The notes under the pieces: generated by a model | The model's input: only the letters and a program-made list of their open reading frames with translations | Told to the model about the DNA's origin: nothing | The model's database searches: none | Origin: Flavobacteriaceae bacterium | GTDB taxonomy: Bacteria; Bacteroidota; Bacteroidia; Flavobacteriales; Flavobacteriaceae | DNA: 16,248 bases | NCBI GenBank assembly: GCA_030618945.1 | Contig: JAUXCI010000022.1 | Span: 1 to 16,248 of the forward strand | Reading direction: 5' to 3' | In this document: piece by piece, positions 7,327 to 13,585 of the stretch | Position numbering within the stretch: the first letter of the stretch is position 1 | How the letters are laid out: each line of letters opens with the position of its first letter | Translations under genes and position numbers: made by a program

Positions 7327-10098
7327 ATGCAATCATTTTTGTCAAAAGTAATTTCAGAGGTCTTAAAGTGCGATATCCCACTGTCGCAAATCACCATAAT
7401 TCTTCCGAATAAAAGATCCGGTCTCTTTTTAAAAAACGCTCTTAAACAGCATCTTGATCAGGTTACATTTATGCCTAAAATTCTGAGCATAGAAGAATTT
7501 GTAAAGGAAATTTCGGGCTTTGAACTATTGGATAATGTAAGCCTTCTTTTCGAGTTCTATGGCGTGTACCAAGCCAATACTCAAAAGAACCAAACCGATA
7601 GCTTTGAAGTATTTTCTAAATGGGCTTCTATTTTACTTCAGGATTTTAATGATTTGGATAGCAACTTATTTGACGCTGACACCATTCTAACATACCTCAA
7701 TGATTCTAAAAGATTGGAACAGTGGAATCTGACAAACGAGCAGCCAAGCGACTTGATAAGAAACTATCTTTCTTTTTTCAAAAAAATAAAAACCTATCAC
7801 CAGGAATTTTGGAAACACCTTTGCCTTAAAAAAATTGGCTATCAAGGCCTGGTATATAGGATCGCCTCTGAAAGTATGCAAACCTTTATCGAGCAGCATA
7901 AAAAAGAGAAATTTGTGTTTGCTGGTTTTAACGCCTTAAATAAATGTGAAGAAAGCATCATTCAGGAACTTTTATTTAGTAATATCGCCTCTATATATTG
8001 GGATCATGATGATTTCTATGAAAAATCCAACAACCAGTCTCAGCAGTTTTTCAAAAAATATCAAAGAGAATGGCCTTATTATATTACAAATGATTTTCAA
8101 TGGAAAGCATCCAATATAAACTGCAAAAAAATCATTCATTTAAACGCTCTTCCAAAAAATATTAGCCAAATAAAACACGCGGGCGCACTTCTTAAAGAAC
8201 TGTCTGACAACAATGGTATTGAAGATACCGCATTGATTTTGGGCAATGAAAAACTTTTGACTTCCCTATTAAATTCAATGCCAGAAAACATATCCAAAGC
8301 TAACATCACAATGGGATATGAGCTTCAAAACGTCACCTTAAGTGAACTTTTTGAGTCCATTTTCAAATTGCATTTAAACAAGACAAAATGGAATAAAAAG
8401 AATACTTTCTATTATAAAGATCTGATTGCCGTGATCAACGATCCATTTGTTCAAAATTTTTGGATAACAAAGGATGTTTTTGAGCAAAAACTGAAAACAC
8501 TATTATATAAGGATAAATCAATATTTGTTTCGGAACAGGAACTTATAGATATGGTGTCGGATTCTAAAGAGCTCACTGACCTATTCAAGTTAATTTTTCT
8601 CAATTGGCATGAACCCATAGATTTGATTATTAACAAGTTTGTCAAAATAATTGATTTGCTTAAAACCGCTGAGAATCACAACAATCTTTATCAGGAATTT
8701 CTTTTTAGATTCTCCAATATTTTTACCCAATTGGAAAACCTCAATAGAGACTTTGGGTTTATCGATAATCTTAATACATTACATCAATTCTTCCGACAAA
8801 TTCTCAAAACTGAGAAGTTGTCATTTCAGGGAGAACCACTTGAGGGCTTGCAGGTTATGGGCCTCTTGGAATCAAGGGTTCTCGATTTTAAAAATGTTAT
8901 TATTACTTCGGTTAACGAAGGCTTTTTACCTGCCGCCGGGTCACACAATTCCTTTATTCCTTTAGATATTAAACTAGAAAAAAAAATCCCCACTTTTTTT
9001 GAAAGAGACGCTGTATTTTCTTATCATTTTTTTAGGTTATTACACCGCGCAGAGAACATCTATATCATATATAACAACATTACTGATGACTTTGGCTCTG
9101 GTGAACCAAGCCGGTTTATCAAGCAATTGGAAATTGCAAAGGAATTGGGTCAATTGGATCAGGTACAAATCATAAAAAAAATTATTAACCCTAAATTACA
9201 ACCCCTACCCTTAAGTCTGAATCTCATTGAAAAAACAGATGACATTATGTTGAAGCTCGAAGGTCTTGCCCAAAAGGGGTTTTCTCCGAGTTCTCTTGGT
9301 AACTATATAAGAAACCCCTTGGATTTCTATAAAAGAAGCGTTCTAGGAATAAAAGAATTTAAGGAGGTTGAAGAAACAATCGCAGCAAATACCTTTGGGA
9401 CGATTATTCATGATACCCTGGAAAATCTTTACCTTCCATATATAGATAAGTACCTTAGTCCAGCAAATATACTTGCAATGAGGGCACTTCTCGACGATGA
9501 AGTCCAAAAACAGTTTGAAAAAAGTTATTCGGCAAAATCCATAGAAACAGGTAAAAACTATTTGTCGTTTGAAATTGCCAAACAATTCGTTTTAAATTTT
9601 TTGAACTATGAGCTCTCGGTACTAAAAAAGGGGAAACAGCTTCGAATTCTTGCACTTGAAGAAGCTATCTCTGTTGACCTTCAGCTCAAGGGAATATTAA
9701 TCCCCATAAGAATTAAGGGAAAAATAGACAGAATTGATGAGCTTGATGGAATTATTAGAATTATAGATTATAAAACGGGTAAAGTTGATCCAAATCATTT
9801 AAAGTTAAAAGACTGGGCTTTGTTAACCACCGATGAAAAATTCACAAAAAGTTTTCAAATATTGACTTATGCATATATGTATAAATTAAATTATTTGAAA
9901 ACTAAAAAAGAGCAGGCATTAGAAAGCGGTATAATTTCTTTCAAAAACCTCAAATCTGGTTTTATGAAATTCAATGGGTCAACTATTGTGGAAGAAACTC
10001 TTGATGCCTATCTTTCTGAATTGAATCAATTACTTTTGGAAATTTTTGACCAAAATATACCCTTTGAGGAAAAAGAATTAACCCAGTTCAATTTTTAA
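7327..10098 (+). CDS. AddB-like PD-(D/E)XK nuclease, recombination/repair
   Basis: This is a 923-residue protein of the AddB/RecB-nuclease superfamily, expected to pair with a UvrD-type AddA helicase-nuclease to process double-strand DNA ends for RecA-dependent repair. The N-terminus resembles a helicase domain but its Walker A is degenerate (LPNKRSGLF, 26-34), so ATPase activity is unlikely. Around 508-540 lies the AddB-like stretch GLQVMGLLESRVLDFKNVII. The C-terminal nuclease is complete: GTIIH (His695), KIDRID with Asp801, IDYKTGK with Asp814 and Lys816, and QILTY (Gln844-Tyr848). The cysteines that hold the iron-sulfur cluster in Bacillus AddB are missing: the usual Cys before the nuclease core is Asn (YIRNPLDFY), and no Cys occurs in the C-terminal part. 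No addA is in the window. The hydrolase gene follows after 20 bases. Confidence 0.85.
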   Translation: MQSFLSKVISEVLKCDIPLSQITIILPNKRSGLFLKNALKQHLDQVTFMPKILSIEEFVKEISGFELLDNVSLLFEFYGVYQANTQKNQTDSFEVFSKWASILLQDFNDLDSNLFDADTILTYLNDSKRLEQWNLTNEQPSDLIRNYLSFFKKIKTYHQEFWKHLCLKKIGYQGLVYRIASESMQTFIEQHKKEKFVFAGFNALNKCEESIIQELLFSNIASIYWDHDDFYEKSNNQSQQFFKKYQREWPYYITNDFQWKASNINCKKIIHLNALPKNISQIKHAGALLKELSDNNGIEDTALILGNEKLLTSLLNSMPENISKANITMGYELQNVTLSELFESIFKLHLNKTKWNKKNTFYYKDLIAVINDPFVQNFWITKDVFEQKLKTLLYKDKSIFVSEQELIDMVSDSKELTDLFKLIFLNWHEPIDLIINKFVKIIDLLKTAENHNNLYQEFLFRFSNIFTQLENLNRDFGFIDNLNTLHQFFRQILKTEKLSFQGEPLEGLQVMGLLESRVLDFKNVIITSVNEGFLPAAGSHNSFIPLDIKLEKKIPTFFERDAVFSYHFFRLLHRAENIYIIYNNITDDFGSGEPSRFIKQLEIAKELGQLDQVQIIKKIINPKLQPLPLSLNLIEKTDDIMLKLEGLAQKGFSPSSLGNYIRNPLDFYKRSVLGIKEFKEVEETIAANTFGTIIHDTLENLYLPYIDKYLSPANILAMRALLDDEVQKQFEKSYSAKSIETGKNYLSFEIAKQFVLNFLNYELSVLKKGKQLRILALEEAISVDLQLKGILIPIRIKGKIDRIDELDGIIRIIDYKTGKVDPNHLKLKDWALLTTDEKFTKSFQILTYAYMYKLNYLKTKKEQALESGIISFKNLKSGFMKFNGSTIVEETLDAYLSELNQLLLEIFDQNIPFEEKELTQFNF

Positions 10099-10118
10099 TC
10101 ATAAAAAAAACTATTGTC

Positions 10119-10961
10119 ATGAAGGTTATCAAAAATATTGAAATAAAAGGTAAACACGATAAACCGATTTTAACAGACCTTATATACAAGGAAAATGCTT
10201 CTCCAAAAGAAGTGGTAATATTTTGTCACGGTTATAAAGGATACAAAGATTGGGGTGCCTGGAATCTTGTTGCAGAACATTTTGCAAAACAAAACTTCTT
10301 TTTTATTAAAATGAATTTTTCACATAATGGTGGAACTGTAGAACAACCCATTGATTTTCCTGACCTTGAAGCCTTTGGACAAAACAATTTCATAAAAGAA
10401 CTTGACGATCTCGATTCGGTATTAGATTGGGTACGTACCCATGATATGATCAAAGATGAAATTAACAAAGATTGCATTTCACTTATAGGCCACTCTCGTG
10501 GAGGAGGAACTGTTGTTTTAAAAGCTTCAAAAGATAAAAGGGTTTCCAAAGTTATTTCATGGGCAGGGGTTTCTGACTTTACACGATTTTTTCCGAACGG
10601 TGAAATACTGGAACTTTGGGAAAAAAATGGTGTTGCCTATATTACCAATGCCAGAACCAAACAAGAAATGCCTCACTATTATCAGTTTTATACTTCCTTT
10701 AAGGAAAATGAAGCCGAGTTGAACATTAAAACTGCCGTTGAACAACTCAATATTCCATATTTGATTGTACATGGGGATAAGGATGAAACAGTGCTCCTTC
10801 AAGAAGCAACAGCTTTAGAAAACTGGAACGCTACCAGTCAATTAAAGATCATTGAAGAAGCTAATCATACATTTGGAAGTTCTCACCCCTGGATAGAGCC
10901 CAGTCTTCCTAAGCATCTTTCTCTAGCTGTTGATACATCAATTGAATTCTTAAAAGCATAA
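10119..10961 (+). CDS. Alpha/beta hydrolase (serine hydrolase), probably cytoplasmic
   Basis: This 280-residue single-domain alpha/beta hydrolase has no signal peptide. The catalytic triad can be placed: nucleophile Ser126 in GHSRGGG, acid Asp222 (or Asp220) in HGDKDETV, and His250 in ANHTFGSSHPW. An oxyanion-hole HG motif (CHGYKGYKDWGAW) lies near the N-terminus. The layout resembles dienelactone-hydrolase/S33-like esterases or peptidases, but the substrate cannot be read from sequence. It starts 20 bases after the addB-like gene, so it is probably cotranscribed with it. A link to DNA repair is not implied by the family and may be only positional. No unusual feature was seen. Confidence 0.87.
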   Translation: MKVIKNIEIKGKHDKPILTDLIYKENASPKEVVIFCHGYKGYKDWGAWNLVAEHFAKQNFFFIKMNFSHNGGTVEQPIDFPDLEAFGQNNFIKELDDLDSVLDWVRTHDMIKDEINKDCISLIGHSRGGGTVVLKASKDKRVSKVISWAGVSDFTRFFPNGEILELWEKNGVAYITNARTKQEMPHYYQFYTSFKENEAELNIKTAVEQLNIPYLIVHGDKDETVLLQEATALENWNATSQLKIIEEANHTFGSSHPWIEPSLPKHLSLAVDTSIEFLKA

Positions 10962-11055
10962 AATGTCTGATAGGTCATTTCCCTAATTTATTAAAAAATA
11001 TATTGATTCAGATGTTTACCTAGGCAATTTTAAAGATACTAATGACTGTATTTTA

Positions 11056-11069
11056 ACAATAATTATTGT
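11056..11069. repeat. 14-base perfect palindrome in the hydrolase-DUF4412 gap
   Basis: ACAATAATTATTGT is fully self-complementary and lies in the 260-base gap 10962-11221. It could be an operator half-site pair, but in DNA this AT-rich about one such palindrome per window is expected by chance. The gap otherwise holds the CCCC/GGGG hairpin (11111-11123) and the terminator at 11131-11162. I see no coding sequence in it. Confidence 0.3.
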
Positions 11070-11110
11070 AAAATATACTATTTAGAAAGAGTATTTTGGA
11101 TGTATTGTTT

Positions 11111-11123
11111 CCCCATGTAGGGG
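11111..11123. repeat. GC-rich inverted repeat CCCC-N5-GGGG
   Basis: CCCCATGTAGGGG stands out from the surrounding AT-rich sequence. It lies 8 bases before the terminator stem and about 100 bases before the DUF4412 start. It may be a regulator site or an RNA hairpin; no function can be assigned. Confidence 0.35.
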
Positions 11124-11130
11124 TTACTAA

Positions 11131-11162
11131 GAAAAAGAGTCATTTTAGTTTGACTCTTTTTC
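11131..11162. terminator. Hairpin terminator between hydrolase and DUF4412 genes
   Basis: GAAAAAGAGTCA (11131-11142) pairs perfectly over 12 bp with TGACTCTTTTTC (11151-11162), with an 8-base loop TTTTAGTT. The A-tract and T-tract make it work in principle in both directions. It lies 170 bases after the hydrolase stop, so the addB-hydrolase transcript would carry a long 3' tail. Confidence 0.7.
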
Positions 11163-11182
11163 CTTTTAAAGGAGCATTTTCG

Positions 11183-11190
11183 TAACTTTA
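11183..11190 (+). promoter_or_regulatory. Possible -7 box for the DUF4412 gene
   Basis: TAACTTTA differs from TAnnTTTG only at the last base and lies 31 bases before the DUF4412 start, just after the terminator. A -33 element is not convincing. Confidence 0.3.
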
Positions 11191-11221
11191 TAAGTGCTTT
11201 TAACCCCCAAAATCACTATTT

Positions 11222-12139
11222 ATGAAACCAATTAGCCTAATAACACTGACTTTATTAATTAGTCTACTGTCCTTCAACAGTACTCAAGCCCAACTCTTAA
11301 AAAAACTTAAAAAAAGAGTTCAAGAAGCAACTGAAGACGTTATCGTTGATAAAGCGGCCGAAAAAGCGGCACAGGAAACGGGTAAAGCTATGGATAGTTT
11401 ATTGCAAATTGATCCTGACTATCAACCTTATAGTGATGCACAACTACAGCAATTTATGGTACAGGATAGTTCGGACTTACCAATGGAGGCTTCCTATGAT
11501 TTTAATACGCGTGTGACCTATCAAATGGAGTTCAGCTCAAAAGACAATTCATCCATTGTCGAATATGTCATGTGGTTTTCTGAAAATGAAAATTACATGG
11601 GTACGCAAGTCAAAAATATAAATTCTAAAGAAAAGGACCAACAGGACATGCCTACATCAATGCTTTCCGTAATCGATGAAAAGAACCAGACCATGATTAT
11701 ATTTATGGAAGATCAAAAAATGGCGCAGGTGCTCTCCATGGAGAAAATTAAAAATATTTCTGAGGCAGAAAACGAAGAGGAAAATATTAATACCGACTTC
11801 GAAGGTCTTAAAAAAACCGGAAAAACTAAAAAAATACTTGGCTATACTTGTGAAGAATTTGTGGCTGCTAATGATGAGAATAAGTTTTCTATATGGATCA
11901 CAGACGAATTAGAGCTGTTTCAAAAAAATATGTTTTACAGCATAAATGAATCGCTTGGCGGGAATACATTTGCAAATATTCCTAAGGATGCCCAAGGGTT
12001 TATGATGGAAATGCATTTTGAAAATCTGGTAAATGGAGAAAAAGGCAAAATGATTGTTACAGATATTAATAAACAATCCAAATCCATCAATACAAGCGAA
12101 TATCAATATATGAATCTAAGTCAGTTTATGCCAAAATGA
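11222..12139 (+). CDS. Secreted DUF4412 domain protein
   Basis: The gene encodes 305 residues. An N-terminal signal peptide, MKPISLITLTLLISLLSFNSTQA|Q, predicts export to the periplasm or beyond. A basic, helical stretch (LLKKLKKRVQEATEDVIVDKAAEKAAQ) follows. From about residue 90 the sequence fits the DUF4412 pattern: strands such as VTYQMEFSSKDN and EYVMWFSENENYMGTQ, the KKTGKTKKILGYTCEEFVA segment with a Cys, and a C-terminal NLVNGEKGKMIVTDI strand, presumably a beta-rich, lipoprotein-carrier-like fold. No function is established for the family to my knowledge. It is a single gene flanked by a terminator and a 245-base gap, with no clear operon partner. Confidence 0.82.
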   Translation: MKPISLITLTLLISLLSFNSTQAQLLKKLKKRVQEATEDVIVDKAAEKAAQETGKAMDSLLQIDPDYQPYSDAQLQQFMVQDSSDLPMEASYDFNTRVTYQMEFSSKDNSSIVEYVMWFSENENYMGTQVKNINSKEKDQQDMPTSMLSVIDEKNQTMIIFMEDQKMAQVLSMEKIKNISEAENEEENINTDFEGLKKTGKTKKILGYTCEEFVAANDENKFSIWITDELELFQKNMFYSINESLGGNTFANIPKDAQGFMMEMHFENLVNGEKGKMIVTDINKQSKSINTSEYQYMNLSQFMPK

Positions 12140-12175
12140 TCCATTTCTTATTGATTTCGAGTCCTCATATTTTGC

Positions 12176-12190
12176 TATATCATTGATATA
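12176..12190. repeat. 15-base palindrome upstream of nrdB (possible operator)
   Basis: TATATCA and TGATATA are perfect inverted arms around one central T, 37 bases after the DUF4412 stop and about 195 bases before nrdB. It looks like a dimeric-regulator site. It does not match the NrdR box pattern. Confidence 0.35.
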
Positions 12191-12201
12191 TATGGATGTA
12201 C

Positions 12202-12219
12202 AAAATCATTTTTGATTTT
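12202..12219 (+). terminator. Weak terminator-like hairpin after the DUF4412 gene
   Basis: AAAATCA (12202-12208) pairs with TGATTTT (12213-12219) around TTTT, followed by a T-rich stretch. The stem is short and AT-rich, so this is a tentative call. It is the only terminator-like structure between the DUF4412 gene and nrdB. Confidence 0.3.
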
Positions 12220-12284
12220 CGATTTTTCGCAATAATAATTATCAATAAACTTCCTAACCTAGTTGTTAAAAACTTTTGAATCAA

Positions 12285-12293
12285 TGTGAATAA
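12285..12293 (-). promoter_or_regulatory. Consensus DnaA box upstream of nrdB
   Basis: The minus strand reads TTATTCACA, an exact match to the DnaA box consensus TTATNCACA. It lies about 30 bases upstream of the candidate nrdB -7 box. DnaA control of nrdAB is known in E. coli. Here control is inferred from this single strong box; a much weaker look-alike (TGTTAAAAA) occurs 21 bases upstream. Confidence 0.4.
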
Positions 12294-12322
12294 CTAAGAT
12301 TTTATATTCAAACAAAATGTAG

Positions 12323-12330
12323 AATCTTTG
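12323..12330 (+). promoter_or_regulatory. Probable -7 box of the nrdB promoter
   Basis: AATCTTTG differs from TAnnTTTG only at the first base. TTTT sits 19 bases upstream (12300-12303), in place of TTTG. The leader would be about 50 bases, AT-rich and without a Shine-Dalgarno sequence. Confidence 0.4.
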
Positions 12331-12384
12331 TATCATATTTTCCCCTGATATTTATTTAAATCATCAAAAATCAATACACCCATT

Positions 12385-13356
12385 ATGTCTAATATTGAGC
12401 CCATTTTAAGTCCTAATAAAAACAGATTTGTCATTTTTCCCATTCAACACAATGATATCTGGGACTGGTATAAAAAACAGGAAGCTTCTTTTTGGACGGC
12501 CGAAGAAATTGACCTCGAACAGGATGTAATTGATTGGAATAATAAATTGAATAATGATGAAAAGTATTTTATAAAACACATTTTAGCTTTTTTCGCGGCT
12601 TCTGATGGTATTGTAAATGAAAATCTTGCTGAAAATTTTGTGAGTGAAGTACAGTATACCGAAGCAAAATTCTTCTATGGTTTTCAATTAATGATGGAGA
12701 ATATCCATTCTGAAGTTTATTCACTCCTTATTGATACCTATATCAGGAATGAAAGTGAAAAAAATGATTTATTCAGGGCTATTGACATATTTCCTGCTAT
12801 TAAAAAGAAGGCGGATTGGGCTTTGAAATGGGTAGAAAGCGATAGTTTCGCTGAACGATTGATTGCTTTTTCAGCCGTTGAAGGAATTTTCTTTTCAGGA
12901 AGCTTTTGTTCAATATTCTGGATGAAAAAGAGGGGTCTATTACCTGGCCTAACCTTTTCCAATGAATTGATCAATAGAGATGAAGGTCTTCATTCAGATT
13001 TTGCTGTTTACCTTCACGAAAATCACATAGTAAATAAGGTGCCTAAGGAAAGAATTACGGAAATTCTTGTTGATGCCTTAAAAATTGAAAGAGAATTTAT
13101 CACTGAATCCTTACCAGTTAGTTTGATTGGAATGAATGCCATCTTAATGACCCAATATCTGGAATTTGTCACCGACAGGCTATTAGTTGAGTACGGATGT
13201 GACAAAGTGTATAATTCTACAAACCCTTTTGACTTTATGGAAATGATCTCCTTGGAAGGGAAAACCAATTTCTTTGAAAAAAGAGTGTCAGAATACCAAA
13301 AAGCAGGGGTAAAATCAGGTGGAACAGGGAGTATCTCGTTCGACGCTGAGTTTTAA
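12385..13356 (+). CDS. nrdB: Class Ia ribonucleotide reductase, small (beta) subunit
   Basis: NrdB carries the di-iron/tyrosyl-radical cofactor that starts reduction of ribonucleotides to deoxyribonucleotides in the NrdA partner; it acts in the cytoplasm and needs oxygen to form the cofactor. All ligands are visible: Asp74, Glu105, His108, Glu166, Glu200 and His203. The radical Tyr112 sits in the ENIHSEVY motif. The spacings Asp-Glu 31, Glu-His 3, His-Tyr 4 and Glu-Glu 34 match the mouse/E. coli class Ia pattern, with the eukaryote-like 61-residue gap before Glu166. The C-terminus ISFDAEF is the acidic/aromatic tail that docks on the large subunit. Its 323 residues are a normal length. nrdA follows 229 bases downstream. 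Because of that gap, nrdA may also have its own promoter. Confidence 0.96.
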   Translation: MSNIEPILSPNKNRFVIFPIQHNDIWDWYKKQEASFWTAEEIDLEQDVIDWNNKLNNDEKYFIKHILAFFAASDGIVNENLAENFVSEVQYTEAKFFYGFQLMMENIHSEVYSLLIDTYIRNESEKNDLFRAIDIFPAIKKKADWALKWVESDSFAERLIAFSAVEGIFFSGSFCSIFWMKKRGLLPGLTFSNELINRDEGLHSDFAVYLHENHIVNKVPKERITEILVDALKIEREFITESLPVSLIGMNAILMTQYLEFVTDRLLVEYGCDKVYNSTNPFDFMEMISLEGKTNFFEKRVSEYQKAGVKSGGTGSISFDAEF

Positions 13357-13381
13357 TTTTTTTAGGGTAATGCACTCATCT

Positions 13382-13406
13382 GTAGTTAAGCATAATTATT
13401 AACTAC
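13382..13406. repeat. Inverted repeat after nrdB
   Basis: GTAGTTAA (13382-13389) is the exact inverse of TTAACTAC (13399-13406) across 9 bases. C13380-G13408, with a T-G wobble between, could extend it. It could be a weak terminator or attenuator for nrdB, although no T-run follows, or an operator for nrdA. Confidence 0.4.
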
Positions 13407-13493
13407 GGTTTGTTAACAATATCTTAAAAAATCAATAATTTGACTGAAGTTTTATTCTATTTTAGGACAGATAAAAGTCTTTTCAAATTCAAC

Positions 13494-13516
13494 ATAATAT
13501 CATATTCAGATATTAT
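13494..13516 (+). repeat. Hairpin in the nrdA leader region
   Basis: ATAATATC (13494-13501) pairs perfectly with GATATTAT (13509-13516) around a 7-base loop. It is AT-only except for one G-C pair. A TTTG…TATTTTAG pair at 13439-13465 could be an nrdA promoter upstream of it, but the spacing (15) is off. The rest of the 13357-13585 gap shows no gene. Confidence 0.35.
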
Positions 13517-13535
13517 AATTTAAAAATTAATACGG

Positions 13536-13568
13536 GCTCATGACTAAGGCATGAGATAACTAACCTTA
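13536..13568 (+). promoter_or_regulatory. Potential H-type pseudoknot in the nrdA 5' leader
   Basis: Stem 1 is CTCATG (13537-13542) with CATGAG (13550-13555). The loop bases TAAGG (13545-13549) can pair with CCTTA (13564-13568) as stem 2. Loop lengths are 2, 0 and 8 bases, a sterically normal H-type layout, and the 8-base loop is A/T-rich. Stem 2 ends 17 bases before the nrdA ATG, next to an A-rich stretch, so folding could affect translation start. It does not match the preQ1 or SAM pseudoknot riboswitch consensus as I know them. Chance formation cannot be excluded. Confidence 0.4.
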
Positions 13569-13585
13569 AAAAAAACGTAAAATAA

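Noticed and set aside
8651..8965. 104-codon plus-strand frame inside the addB-like gene
   Set aside because: It overlaps the well-supported nuclease gene in another frame and has no recognisable features.
13537..13585. preQ1-I or SAM-type riboswitch before nrdA
   Set aside because: The pseudoknot shape is similar, but the conserved bases of those classes are not present and nrdA is not a usual target.
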